Positions 1-8,870 of a stretch of DNA of 64,000 bases are shown one piece after another (position 1 is the first letter of the stretch; each line of letters opens with the position of its first letter). The notes under the pieces are model-generated. The model was not told the origin of the DNA. It did no database searches and worked only from the letters and a program-made list of their open reading frames with translations. Source of the stretch: an uncultured bacterium (GTDB lineage Bacteria > CSSED10-310 > CALFER01). The stretch covers positions 62,001-126,000 of the forward strand of contig CALFER010000091.1 of the NCBI GenBank assembly GCA_937951895.1, read 5' to 3'. Both the position numbers and the translations under genes were made by a program.

Positions 1-612
1 CAGACAAACCAATGTCGCCGCTTCGGCAGTATTGATCTGCGCGACGGATTTATTGAAGAATGTACGCGCAGCTGATTCGATGCCATACGCGCCGTGCCCG
101 AAATAGCTTTGATTCAGATAAAGCGTCAGAATTTCGTCCTTCGAATAACGACGTTCGATCTGAATGGTCAGCAGGGCTTCCTTGATCTTGCGGGTGTAAG
201 TCTTCTCATTGGACAGAAACAGCATGCGGGCGAGTTGCTGTGTCAGGGTGCTTGCTCCTTGTCCCTTTCTGAACTGCAGCACATTTTTTATGCCGGCTCG
301 GATGATGCCCGGGAAATCAAATCCGGTATGGGTGTAGAAATCAGCGTCCTCAGCGGCGAGAATGGCATGAATGACTGCAGCAGGAATTTCATTCCGGCTC
401 AAGGCGATACGGCGCTCGGTGTAAAACTCACCAACCGTCTGTCCGCTGCAATCCAGAATCTGTGTGACGACATCAGGGCGATAATACTCAAGTGCTTCAA
501 CCCGTGGCAGCGTGCGCATGAGGAGTCCGAGAGTGACTCCGAACAGGATTCCCGACAGAAGAGCTCCTGATGAGATCCAGATCAAGGTGTGTTTCCAATT
601 GGCATCCGTCAT
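1..612 (-). CDS. Class A penicillin-binding protein, N-terminal part (cut by window edge)
   Basis: This partial gene runs off the left edge; 204 residues are visible from ATG 612. A short cytoplasmic stretch is followed by one membrane anchor (about residues 10-32). A GT51 peptidoglycan glycosyltransferase domain follows. It shows the EDxxFxxHxG motif with the likely catalytic Glu88, then GASTLTQQLAR (119-129), RKIKEALL (141-148) and LNQSYFGHGAYGIESAA (166-182). The protein should polymerise lipid II in the periplasm. A C-terminal transpeptidase domain is expected but lies outside the window. It is divergent from uvrB. No strong ribosome binding site precedes the ATG, so the start is the least certain part. 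Confidence 0.88.
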   Translation of the reverse strand, partial: MTDANWKHTLIWISSGALLSGILFGVTLGLLMRTLPRVEALEYYRPDVVTQILDCSGQTVGEFYTERRIALSRNEIPAAVIHAILAAEDADFYTHTGFDFPGIIRAGIKNVLQFRKGQGASTLTQQLARMLFLSNEKTYTRKIKEALLTIQIERRYSKDEILTLYLNQSYFGHGAYGIESAARTFFNKSVAQINTAEAATLVCL

Positions 613-698
613 GGGTATAAGATACGATATTTCGTTGGAGTTTGTCAGCCGATCAATCGGTGTCACAAAAGACAGGGACACGATCCGGGGAGAACCAG

Positions 699-2705
699 AT
701 GCCACCTGAATTTTCAATGCGAACAGCGTTCGAAGCCCGAGGTGATCAGGCCAAGGCCATCCGATATCTGTCAGAAGGCGTGATTGGCGGACAGAAGCAT
801 CAGGTTTTAGTCGGCGTCACCGGATCCGGCAAAACATTCACAATGGCAAAAGTGATTGAAACCTGCAACCGTCCCGCCCTGGTGATTGCACATAATAAAA
901 CCCTGGCAGCCCAGTTGTTCCGCGAGTTCCGAGTTTTTTTTCCGGATAATCATGTGGAGTACTTCGTCAGTTATTACGATTACTATCAGCCGGAAGCCTA
1001 TATCCCTTCGTCTGACACTTACATTGAGAAAGACTCGTCGATCAATGAGGACCTGGATCGAATGCGGCATGCCGCAACTCAATCGCTGCTCGAACACCGC
1101 GATTCCATCATTGTAGCCTCGGTGTCCTGTATCTATGGACTCGGCTCTCCAGCAGATTATGCCGGTATGTTGATCAAACTTTCCATCGGCATGTCGATCA
1201 GCCGCAAACGCGTGGTTGAACGCCTGATCGAGCAGCAGTATTCGAGGAATGATATCTATCTGGCTCGAGGAAAGTTCAGGGTTCGCGGGGATACTCTCGA
1301 AGTGTATGGAGCGAGCGAACAGGATGCTTTTCGAATCGAGTTTTTTGGTGATGAGATCGATCGGATATGCAGAATCGATCCACTGCGAGGAACTGTTCTC
1401 AAAGAAATCCCGACTGTGACGATATTTCCTGCATCCCATTATGTAACTCCGCCGGGTCGAATGCCTGAGATAATCGATGGGATCCGACGGGAGTTGTCTG
1501 AACGTGTGCGTGAACTCGAAGCGAACGCCAAACTGCTTGAACGACAACGCTTGATCGAGAGGACAGAATACGATCTCGAGATGCTTGATTTGACGGGGTA
1601 CTGCAATGGGATTGAAAACTACTCCAGGCATCTTACCGGACGAGCACCCGGCGAAGCCCCTCCAACTCTACTGGATTATCTTCCGGACGATGCGATTGTC
1701 TTCATCGATGAGAGCCATGTGACGTTGCCGCAGTTGCAGGCGATGTACCGCGGTGATTATTCACGAAAACGGGTTCTTGTGGAGTTTGGATTCAGACTTC
1801 CGAGCGCTATCGACAATCGGCCCTTGAAGTTCGAGGAATTTCAGGAAGTGGTCCCGCGATTGATATATGTTTCTGCAACACCTTCGGAGTATGAGTATCG
1901 TGTTTCCGGCGAACGGATCATCGAACAGATTACCCGCCCCACCGGATTACTTGATCCGGTTGTCGAGATCAGGAGCGCACAGACGCAAGTTGATGATCTC
2001 TATGCCGAGATCCGGATGAGGGCGGAGAAGAGTCAGAGAACACTGGTCACGACATTGACTAAAAAGCTCGCCGAGGATCTGACAGAACACTATACGGATA
2101 GTGGGCTCAGAGTCGTTTATCTTCATTCGGATGTCGCAACTCTCGATCGGATTCAGATTATCCGTGAGCTCAGAGCCGGTAAATATGATGCGCTGATCGG
2201 AGTCAATCTGCTGCGCGAGGGACTCGATTTACCGGAAGTATCACTCGTTGCCATACTGGATGCGGATAAAGAAGGATTTCTTCGTTCCACAACCTCATTG
2301 ATTCAGACGATCGGACGGTGTGCGAGACATATTGATGGGAAAGCGATTCTGTATGCCGAGACCGTGACCCGGTCAATGCAAACGGCACTGGAGGAAACGA
2401 GTCGTCGACGAGAAATCCAGCATCAATACAACCAGGAAATGGGAATCATTCCGCAGTCAATCAGCAAAGATCTCGATTCGGAAGCTTTCAACATCGCGAA
2501 CTCGGATTATCTGACGGTGCAGACAACCAACGATGATCCTTCAACGTGGACCATCGATGATGCGATCCAGAAAGTGGCCGGATACGAAAAAGCGATGCAT
2601 CAGCTCGCTTCGGAATTGAAGTTTGAGGAAGCAGCGCAGATTCGGGACAAAATACGATGGATTCAAAAGCTGATTCTCACGGCCAACCGGGACGGATCAC
2701 CCTGA
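699..2705 (+). CDS. uvrB: UvrABC excision nuclease subunit B
   Basis: UvrB is the damage-verifying helicase-like subunit of nucleotide excision repair; it receives lesions from UvrA and recruits UvrC. I chose ATG 699 because GGGGAG lies six bases upstream and the product is then 668 residues, the usual size. In-frame codons extend upstream to 642. Walker A GVTGSGKT is at residues 39-46, followed by the beta-hairpin region rich in tyrosine (YYDYYQPEAY). The DESH motif, YVSATPSEYE and a UVR domain at the C-terminus (EEAAQIRDKI) are also present. Motif VI reads IGRCARH where most UvrB proteins have IGRAARN. The 3' end overlaps uvrC. Confidence 0.97.
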   Translation: MPPEFSMRTAFEARGDQAKAIRYLSEGVIGGQKHQVLVGVTGSGKTFTMAKVIETCNRPALVIAHNKTLAAQLFREFRVFFPDNHVEYFVSYYDYYQPEAYIPSSDTYIEKDSSINEDLDRMRHAATQSLLEHRDSIIVASVSCIYGLGSPADYAGMLIKLSIGMSISRKRVVERLIEQQYSRNDIYLARGKFRVRGDTLEVYGASEQDAFRIEFFGDEIDRICRIDPLRGTVLKEIPTVTIFPASHYVTPPGRMPEIIDGIRRELSERVRELEANAKLLERQRLIERTEYDLEMLDLTGYCNGIENYSRHLTGRAPGEAPPTLLDYLPDDAIVFIDESHVTLPQLQAMYRGDYSRKRVLVEFGFRLPSAIDNRPLKFEEFQEVVPRLIYVSATPSEYEYRVSGERIIEQITRPTGLLDPVVEIRSAQTQVDDLYAEIRMRAEKSQRTLVTTLTKKLAEDLTEHYTDSGLRVVYLHSDVATLDRIQIIRELRAGKYDALIGVNLLREGLDLPEVSLVAILDADKEGFLRSTTSLIQTIGRCARHIDGKAILYAETVTRSMQTALEETSRRREIQHQYNQEMGIIPQSISKDLDSEAFNIANSDYLTVQTTNDDPSTWTIDDAIQKVAGYEKAMHQLASELKFEEAAQIRDKIRWIQKLILTANRDGSP

Positions 2706-4525
2706 ACGATGCCGTTCGTCTCGCTCCTGACGAGCCAGGAGCCTATCGTTTCTGGAGTGATTCCGGGAAAGTATTGTACGTTGGTAAAGCGTTGAATCTC
2801 AAGAATAGAATCCGATCGCACCTGCTGAACAAATCCGAAACAGCCCGGCATGAACGCATGATCGCTGCATCGACAACGTTGGATTGGATCGTCGTCACGA
2901 ATGAAATCGAGGCACTGATTCTCGAGGATTCGCTGATCAAGAAACATCGCCCGGAATTCAACATCAAGATGCGTGATGACAAACGATATCCACTGATCAG
3001 ACTCGATATCCAGGATCCCTATCCATTCATCACAATCGTTCGTCGATGTGCAAGTGACGGCGCGTTGTACTTTGGTCCCTATCCTTCCGCAAAAATGCTT
3101 CGAATCGTCCTCAGATTGATTGACAAGCATTTTGCCTTGAGGAAGTGCACGACTCCGATTCGTTCAACGACCTCCCGCCCATGCCTGCATTTTCAGATGA
3201 AACGCTGCCCCGGAGTTTGCGCGGGACTTATCGATCGCACCACCTATCAGGATGCAGTTTCCAAAGTGAAATTGCTCCTGTCAGGGAGAAACAGCGATCT
3301 TATGAAGCGACTTGAGAGTGACATGAGAGAAGCGAGCCACGCGTTGGATTTTGAAACGGCTGCGCGGATTCGCGATCAGATCCATGCCGTTCGCCACGTG
3401 TCGAGAGGTCGGGATCTTCTGATTCCCCGCCCCGTCGATCTTGATGTCGTTGCCGTTCTACCGGGGGAACTGTTTTCGGATGTAGAATGCGTGATGATCC
3501 GCGCTGGCGTTATTTATGGAAACATTCACAAGGAGTTCGAGACACCTCCAGAAATTACACCGGGGGAGATACTCGAATCATGGTTGGGTAGTTACTACTC
3601 AAGCGGAGTCCCGATCCCATCCACGATCATATGCAGTCATCTGCCGGATAACCGTGATCATTTAGAGGCCATTCTCAGACAGTTGCGAGGCACGCGGGTT
3701 TTCATCCGCAAGCCGGAACGCGGGATAAAGATAAGGTTATTGAAATTGGCCTTTATGAACCTTCAACACCATACGCGTGTTTCCCGTCAGGACAGAAAGC
3801 AGCAGTCTCAGATGGAAGCACTGATGGAACTTTCTCGTGTTATTGGCTGCACGGGCATCCCAAGCACGATCGAGGCAATAGATATATCCGAGTTCCAGGG
3901 GCGGGAGGCGGTCGGATCCATCGTTCATTTCAAGGATGGGAATCCGGTCAAATCACGATATCGAAGGTTTAAAATCAAGTCAGAGGGATCAACAGGTGAT
4001 CCGCAGAGGATTTCTGAAGTTTTCCGGAGGCGTTTGAGCAGGCGGAACGATAAAGGGTGGGAGCTTCCGAGACTCTTTGTGATCGATGGGGGTTCCAGTC
4101 AGCTGATGGCCGCCATGGAAGTTATGCGTTCGTTTCCTGAACTGGATGTGCCGATACTTTCGATGGCCAAAATCAGGAATCGTCGGACTTCGGAATCTCT
4201 GTTTCTGCCCGGTGGAAGAGAAGTGCCGCTGGAGCCTGCGTCTCCGGCAACATTACTTCTGGATCGAATTCGAGACGAGGCTCACCGGTTTGCGATCGCG
4301 TATCACCGGATACTGCATGAAAAGGTAACGATGCAGAGTCCATTCCGATCTCAGACCGGACTTTCATCTTCCTCAGTTCATCGACTCCTCGATGCATTCG
4401 GGTCAGTAGACGCCATTCTGGCTGCGGGGGACACTGAGTTACTGAAGATCAATGGCATCGGTCCTGTTACCATCAAGAAACTGCGGCAGTACAAAAATAA
4501 CCTCCCGGGAGGCAGGAGGTCATGA
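2657..4525 (+). CDS. uvrC: UvrABC excision nuclease subunit C
   Basis: UvrC makes the 3' and 5' incisions around a lesion bound by UvrB. The 622-residue product has an N-terminal GIY-YIG nuclease domain (PGAYRF then VLYVGKALNLKNRI). A UVR domain that pairs with UvrB follows (DFETAARIRDQI), then the RNase H-like C-terminal nuclease (IEAIDISEFQG, FVIDGGSSQL) and a helix-hairpin-helix end (INGIGPVTIKKLRQY). The only start codon before the GIY-YIG motif is ATG 2657, so the gene begins 49 bases inside uvrB. This implies co-transcription and probably coupled translation. The gene is convergent with the response regulator. Confidence 0.96.
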   Translation: MDSKADSHGQPGRITLNDAVRLAPDEPGAYRFWSDSGKVLYVGKALNLKNRIRSHLLNKSETARHERMIAASTTLDWIVVTNEIEALILEDSLIKKHRPEFNIKMRDDKRYPLIRLDIQDPYPFITIVRRCASDGALYFGPYPSAKMLRIVLRLIDKHFALRKCTTPIRSTTSRPCLHFQMKRCPGVCAGLIDRTTYQDAVSKVKLLLSGRNSDLMKRLESDMREASHALDFETAARIRDQIHAVRHVSRGRDLLIPRPVDLDVVAVLPGELFSDVECVMIRAGVIYGNIHKEFETPPEITPGEILESWLGSYYSSGVPIPSTIICSHLPDNRDHLEAILRQLRGTRVFIRKPERGIKIRLLKLAFMNLQHHTRVSRQDRKQQSQMEALMELSRVIGCTGIPSTIEAIDISEFQGREAVGSIVHFKDGNPVKSRYRRFKIKSEGSTGDPQRISEVFRRRLSRRNDKGWELPRLFVIDGGSSQLMAAMEVMRSFPELDVPILSMAKIRNRRTSESLFLPGGREVPLEPASPATLLLDRIRDEAHRFAIAYHRILHEKVTMQSPFRSQTGLSSSSVHRLLDAFGSVDAILAAGDTELLKINGIGPVTIKKLRQYKNNLPGGRRS

Positions 4526-4547
4526 TGGTTTTGATTTGGACTGTCAG

Positions 4548-4922
4548 CTACGATTCGATTGCGCTTTTGACACGTGCGATGAATCGCTCCAGATCGATCG
4601 GTTTATCGAAGTAGTAACTGGCTCCCATCGACAGAGCTTTCCGCGCGATATCAAGCGTGCCGAATCCGGTGATGATAATCACTTTGATCAGCGGATACTC
4701 GGCACGAATTCGGCTCAGGACATCGAATCCATCGTGATTCGGCATTTTCAGGTCGAGGATGACGAGGTGGTATGAGAGGTCCTGCAGCAGAGACATCCCC
4801 TCATCCGGATCACTGACGGCAGTTACCTGATATCCTTGATAATTCAAGATGATTTTCAAGGAATCCTGTACATTTGCCTCATCATCGATGATCAGAATTC
4901 TGGGGTGGTCCTGGTTCGTCAT
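4548..4922 (-). CDS. Stand-alone response-regulator receiver protein (CheY-like)
   Basis: This 124-residue protein is a receiver domain only, with no output domain. The acidic pocket D13/D14, phosphoacceptor D57 (VILDLKMP), T85 (IIITGFG) and K107 (DKPID) are all in place, so phosphorylation by a histidine kinase is likely. It lies 36 bases downstream of rplQ on the same strand and no terminator is visible between them, so it may be the last gene of the ribosomal alpha operon. No kinase is encoded nearby and the output partner is unknown. It could act as a phosphorelay intermediate or by protein-protein contact. Confidence 0.9.
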   Translation of the reverse strand: MTNQDHPRILIIDDEANVQDSLKIILNYQGYQVTAVSDPDEGMSLLQDLSYHLVILDLKMPNHDGFDVLSRIRAEYPLIKVIIITGFGTLDIARKALSMGASYYFDKPIDLERFIARVKSAIES

Positions 4923-4958
4923 TTCTTCAAGTTCCTGGCAGGGAAAGATGGCCGTCAG

Positions 4959-5351
4959 TTACTCTTTTTTTGCCGGTTTTTCGTTTTGTTTGACTTCGGC
5001 ATCCACGAGTTCGATAACGACCATGGGAGCCGCATCACCGTGACGAAAACCCAGTTTGTAGGTTCTGGAGTATCCACCATTTCTTGAAGCGTATCGAGAT
5101 GCCAGAGTATCAAACAGTTTGCGTACAAGATTGCGATCAGAGATATACTCGGCGACCTGGCGATGAGCATGCAAGGTTTCCTGTTTCGCCAGAGTAACCA
5201 GATGATCGACAACTTTGCGAACTTCTTTTGCTTTTGAGTAGGTTGTCTGGATGCGTTCGTGTTCGATCAGGGAGGAAGCCATGTTTCGCAGCATGGCCTT
5301 CCGATGGCTCGAATTGCGTCCAAGTTTTCCTTTTAATTTCAGATGTCTCAT
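4959..5351 (-). CDS. rplQ: 50S ribosomal protein L17
   Basis: L17 is a large-subunit protein that lies near the tunnel exit. The 130-residue sequence starts with the family signature MRHLKLKGKLGRNSSHRKAM and has a short charged tail (VKQNEKPAKKE). It follows rpoA by 34 bases, the standard end of the alpha operon. The ATG at 5351 has a weak AAAGGG ribosome binding site. Confidence 0.97.
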   Translation of the reverse strand: MRHLKLKGKLGRNSSHRKAMLRNMASSLIEHERIQTTYSKAKEVRKVVDHLVTLAKQETLHAHRQVAEYISDRNLVRKLFDTLASRYASRNGGYSRTYKLGFRHGDAAPMVVIELVDAEVKQNEKPAKKE

Positions 5352-5385
5352 GTCGTCAGCCCTTTATAACAATAATGTTAGTCGT

Positions 5386-6462
5386 TTATTCTTCAGAGTC
5401 GTCCGAGATATCGTCGTCGATATCCGAGTCATCTTCGTCCCGATCGTCATACTCAGAATCATCGTCATCAGGGATGTCGGAGGGTTCCGGCTTCTGGAAT
5501 CCGTACTTCGTAAGGTCCATCCCGAATGACAATCCCATCTGAATCAGAACCGCTTTGATCTCGTTGAGGGATTTCCGGCCGAAGTTTCGAGTTTTGAGCA
5601 TTTCAGCTTCGGATTTCTGAACGAGATCTGCAATGGATCGGATGTTTGCGCGATTGAGGCAGTTCATGGATCGAACGGATAACTCTAGTTCGTCGACACT
5701 CCTGCTGAGATTCTGTTGCATGGATTCGAATGAAGCATCAACTGTCTCGTCTTCGTCGTGCTGAATATCCTCAAAATTGATAAACAATGCGTAGTGATCG
5801 CGCAATATCTGTGCGGCCTGAGAGATGGCGTCGTCAGGAGTGATGGTCCCATTAGTCTCGACTTCAAGTGTCAGTCGATCGTAGTCGGTATCACGGCCGA
5901 GTCGAGCCGCGTCAATCCGATAATTCACCCGTTTGATGGGAGAGAAACTGGCATCGATCGGGATCACACCAATCGGGAGTTCTTCCTCGACGGTTTTTTC
6001 CGCAGGCACGTATCCTCTACCCTTTTTGACGGTGATTTCCATGTGGAGTTTTCCGCCGCGATCGAGCGACGCGATATGCAGATCGGGATTCAGGATTTCG
6101 ACATCGGCATCGGTCTGGATATCACCGGCGGTTGCCGTGCCGGGGCCTTTTTTATCGAGAGTGATCGTTTTAGGATGATCAACATGCAAACGAACCAGCA
6201 ATTCCTTGACATTCAAGATGATGTTGGTGACATCCTCGACGACATCCGAAATGGTCGAAAACTCATGGAGAACTCCATCGATACGAACTGCGGTAACGGC
6301 TGCGCCGGGGATTGACGAGAGCAACACGCGTCGGAGTGAATTTCCGATAGTGATGCCGAAGCCTCGTTGAAACGGCTCAGCCCAGAATTTTCCATAATGG
6401 GTTGTGAGCGTTTCGAGATCAACATTCAGGCGCTTCGGTTTTGGTAACCCTTTCCATTGCAT
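5386..6462 (-). CDS. rpoA: DNA-directed RNA polymerase alpha subunit with acidic C-terminal tail
   Basis: Alpha dimerises to nucleate RNA polymerase assembly and its C-terminal domain contacts UP elements and activators. I chose ATG 6462 because a strong AAGGAGGT lies nine bases upstream; the open frame continues another 51 codons without support. The 358-residue product has the N-terminal assembly domain (FQRGFGITIGNSLRRVLLSSIPG) and a complete alpha-CTD (SVRSMNCLNRANIRSIADLVQKSE, then NFGRKSLNEIKAVL). After the CTD comes an unusual tail of about 34 residues, of which 21 are Asp or Glu. Such a tail would be strongly negative next to a DNA-binding domain. Confidence 0.97.
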   Translation of the reverse strand: MQWKGLPKPKRLNVDLETLTTHYGKFWAEPFQRGFGITIGNSLRRVLLSSIPGAAVTAVRIDGVLHEFSTISDVVEDVTNIILNVKELLVRLHVDHPKTITLDKKGPGTATAGDIQTDADVEILNPDLHIASLDRGGKLHMEITVKKGRGYVPAEKTVEEELPIGVIPIDASFSPIKRVNYRIDAARLGRDTDYDRLTLEVETNGTITPDDAISQAAQILRDHYALFINFEDIQHDEDETVDASFESMQQNLSRSVDELELSVRSMNCLNRANIRSIADLVQKSEAEMLKTRNFGRKSLNEIKAVLIQMGLSFGMDLTKYGFQKPEPSDIPDDDDSEYDDRDEDDSDIDDDISDDSEE

Positions 6463-6500
6463 CGGTCGATTGACCTCCTTCGCATGGGTGCGCGTTAGAA

Positions 6501-7121
6501 TTACTTGGAGAAGAACTCGACGATCAGCTGTTCCTGAACCGGCAGTGCGATGGTTTCGCGTGTCGGCATCGCAGCGACTTGAGCTGTCAATTTGGCAGCA
6601 TCGACAGTCAGCCACTGCGGGATTTCCCTACCGGATTCCATCGCAGCTTTAATCGGAACGATCTCCCGGCTTGATTCGCGAATAGCGATGATATCTCCGC
6701 TTTTAATCAGATAAGACGGGATATTCACTTTTTTTCCGTTTACGGTGATATGTCCATGCGAAACGAGTTGCCGAGCTTGATTTCTTGAAATGGCAAGGTT
6801 AGCTCTGAACACGACGTTGTCCAGCCTGCGTTCAAGCAGAATCATGAAATTTTCACCCGTGACCCCTTTGATTCGTTCAGCTTTCGCAAACAGATTTTTG
6901 AACTGTGCTTCGAGAAGGCCGTAGATACGTTTGACTTTTTGTTTTTCTCGCAATTGCAGTCCATAATTCGAGTTACGTGGTCGCTTCTGTCCGTGCTGAC
7001 CCGGGGCATACGAGCGTCGGTCATATGCGCATTTGTCAGTTGAACACCGATTACCTTTCAAGAAGAGTTTTTCACCTTCTCGACGGCATAACCTGCAAAC
7101 AGATCCTGTATATCTAGCCAA
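6501..7121 (-). CDS. rpsD: 30S ribosomal protein S4 (zinc-binding form)
   Basis: S4 is a primary 16S rRNA-binding protein that nucleates 30S assembly. I chose TTG 7121 because AGGAGG lies nine bases upstream and the product then begins MARYTGSVCRLCRREG as in the family; it has 206 residues. Cysteines 9, 12, 26 and 31 form the zinc site of C+ type S4 proteins. The S4 RNA-binding domain follows (RRLDNVVFRANLAISRNQARQLVSHGHI). In some bacteria S4 represses the alpha operon; no such mRNA structure was identified here. Confidence 0.97.
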   Translation of the reverse strand: MARYTGSVCRLCRREGEKLFLKGNRCSTDKCAYDRRSYAPGQHGQKRPRNSNYGLQLREKQKVKRIYGLLEAQFKNLFAKAERIKGVTGENFMILLERRLDNVVFRANLAISRNQARQLVSHGHITVNGKKVNIPSYLIKSGDIIAIRESSREIVPIKAAMESGREIPQWLTVDAAKLTAQVAAMPTRETIALPVQEQLIVEFFSK

Positions 7122-7163
7122 GGTCAATATCCTCCTGATATCAATTCCAACATGGTTAAAACA

Positions 7164-7556
7164 TCATACTCTGCGGCGCTTCGGCGGACGGCATCCATTA
7201 TGCGGAATCGGCGTCACATCTCGAATTGCCTTGACTTCAAGACCACTCGCCTGAAGCGAACGGATCGCACTTTCACGACCGGCACCCGGTCCGCATACTT
7301 CAACTTCAATATACTTCATCCCGCTCTCCATCGCTTTCATTGCAGCAGCTTTGGCTACCATTTGAGCGGCAAATGGCGTACTCTTCCTCGATCCCTTCTG
7401 TCCGGTTCCTCCTGCTGAAGACCAGGCGATGGTGTTTCCCTGCATATCGGTGATGGTGACGATTGTGTTGTTAAAGGTTGACTGGATATGCGCAACCCCT
7501 TGTTTAATATCCTTGCGTACGACTTTTTTTCCTGATCGCTTTTTCTGAGTGGCCAT
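7164..7556 (-). CDS. rpsK: 30S ribosomal protein S11
   Basis: S11 forms part of the 30S platform near the E site. The 130-residue sequence carries the family motifs (HIQSTFNNTIVTITD, WSSAGGTGQKGSRKSTPFAA and the C-terminal THIPHNGCRPPKRRRV-type end, here DVTPIPHNGCRPPKRRRV). GGAGAG precedes the ATG. It sits between rpsM and rpsD as in most bacteria. Confidence 0.97.
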   Translation of the reverse strand: MATQKKRSGKKVVRKDIKQGVAHIQSTFNNTIVTITDMQGNTIAWSSAGGTGQKGSRKSTPFAAQMVAKAAAMKAMESGMKYIEVEVCGPGAGRESAIRSLQASGLEVKAIRDVTPIPHNGCRPPKRRRV

Positions 7557-7568
7557 GAGTCTCTCCTT

Positions 7569-7946
7569 TTACTCCTTTGTTCGCTTCGCAGCCCCAATAC
7601 GAGTTCGGCGTCCTTTTCGTGTTCGTGCATTGGTATGAGTTCGCTGCCCGCGGACCGGCAGGCCACGGCGATGTCGCAAGCCACGATACGAGCCCAGATC
7701 CATCAACCGCTTGATATTCATTGCGATTTCCTGTCTGAGAGCGCCTTCGACTTTAAAGTCTTTTTCAATGACTTGCCGCAATCGTTTGACTTCCGCTTCG
7801 GTCAGATCCTTGATGCGTGTTTCGCCGCTGACATTGGCGATCTGAAGGATCCTTTTTGCACTGGATACACCGATCCCAAAAATATAGGTAAGGCCAATTT
7901 CTGTTCGTTTGTTCTTGGGCAAATCAACGCCAGCAATACGCGCCAT
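7569..7946 (-). CDS. rpsM: 30S ribosomal protein S13
   Basis: S13 lies in the head of the small subunit and contacts the P-site tRNA and the B1 bridges. The 125-residue protein begins MARIAGVDLPKNKRTEIGLTYI-like and ends with the basic tail GQRTHTNARTRKGRR. AGGAGG precedes the ATG. The gene starts the alpha operon after rpmJ. Confidence 0.97.
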   Translation of the reverse strand: MARIAGVDLPKNKRTEIGLTYIFGIGVSSAKRILQIANVSGETRIKDLTEAEVKRLRQVIEKDFKVEGALRQEIAMNIKRLMDLGSYRGLRHRRGLPVRGQRTHTNARTRKGRRTRIGAAKRTKE

Positions 7947-7969
7947 GCTTTCCTCCTAATTCGATTCCG

Positions 7970-8083
7970 TTAGCCTTGACGTTGTTTATGACGAGGATTA
8001 TCGCAAATCACTCGCACAACACCATGACGTTTGATGATCTTGCATTTATCGCAGATTTTTTTAACTGATGCCTTTACTTTCAT
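7970..8083 (-). CDS. rpmJ: 50S ribosomal protein L36 (zinc-binding form)
   Basis: This 37-residue gene was read directly from the minus strand between map and rpsM. The product begins MKVKASVKKICDKCK. Cys11, Cys14, Cys27 and His32 form the zinc knot of C+ type L36. It binds 23S rRNA near the peptidyl transferase region. A GGGAGAGA ribosome binding site precedes ATG 8083. The usual neighbour infA is absent here. Confidence 0.96.
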   Translation of the reverse strand: MKVKASVKKICDKCKIIKRHGVVRVICDNPRHKQRQG

Positions 8084-8108
8084 TATCTCTCTCCCATTCT
8101 TCCCATTA

Positions 8109-8870
8109 TCAAATCAGATCCTGCTTCAATTCGCTTAAAATCTCCGGGCGGCCATCTCGAACAGCAATCGAGTGTTCAAAATGGGCTGATAGCTTACCAT
8201 CCTCAGTAACGGCTGTCCAGCCATCATTCAGTATTTTAACACCATGTCTTCCCTCATTAACCATTGGTTCGAGCGCAAGCACCATTCCAGGACGCAGACG
8301 AACTCCATGCCCGGCATTTCCGTAATTCGGGATCTGAGGATCCTCGTGCAGAGCACGGCCGACACCATGGCCGACGAACATTTGAACCACACTGAATCCG
8401 TTGGACTCTACATGTGTCTGAATCGTGTGGCTGATGTCATACAATCGATTTCCCGGAGTTGCCATCTCGATCCCGCGATACAGAGCCTCTTCAGTCACAT
8501 TGATCAGACGCTCGGCCTGGGATGATATCTTTCCGACGGGATATGTGCATGCGGCGTCGCCGTAATAATCATCATAAATCGCGCCGATATCGCATGAAAC
8601 GATGTCGCCATCAGTCAGCCTTCTGGCCCCTGGAATCCCATGAACGACTTCTTCATTGATAGAGATACACAATGCGTGTTTGTAACCGCGATATCCCTTG
8701 AAAGCGGGTTTGCCCCCCTTCGACAGAATGTAATCCTCGACCATCCGATCCAAGTCAATGGTTCGCACTCCGACAGCAATTTGATGCTTCAGGAGGGAGA
8801 GCGCGCCTGCAACGATTTGATTCGCCATACGAATCTTCGCAATTTCGTCTTCAGACTTAATGATGATCAT
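8109..8870 (-). CDS. map: Methionine aminopeptidase, type I
   Basis: MetAP removes the initiator methionine from nascent proteins. The 253-residue product has the pita-bread fold signatures. Metal-binding residues are visible in GDIVSCDIGAIYDDYYGDAACTY (the two Asp ligands), FVGHGVGRALHEDP (His) and ALEPMVNEG (Glu), with a last Glu near the C-terminus (AVTEDGKLSAHFEH). It has no N-terminal extension, so it is the short housekeeping form. The start overlaps the adk stop by four bases (ATGA). Confidence 0.96.
   Translation of the reverse strand: MIIIKSEDEIAKIRMANQIVAGALSLLKHQIAVGVRTIDLDRMVEDYILSKGGKPAFKGYRGYKHALCISINEEVVHGIPGARRLTDGDIVSCDIGAIYDDYYGDAACTYPVGKISSQAERLINVTEEALYRGIEMATPGNRLYDISHTIQTHVESNGFSVVQMFVGHGVGRALHEDPQIPNYGNAGHGVRLRPGMVLALEPMVNEGRHGVKILNDGWTAVTEDGKLSAHFEHSIAVRDGRPEILSELKQDLI

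Noticed and set aside
94..570. Plus-strand open frame of 158 codons at the window edge
   Set aside because: The opposite strand encodes a clear GT51 glycosyltransferase domain in a continuous frame.
807..1631. Minus-strand open frame of 274 codons
   Set aside because: It is antisense to the UvrB helicase core.
4500..4520. Hairpin ACCTCC...GGAGGT at the end of uvrC
   Set aside because: It lies inside the coding sequence and no T-run follows, so it is not a convincing terminator.
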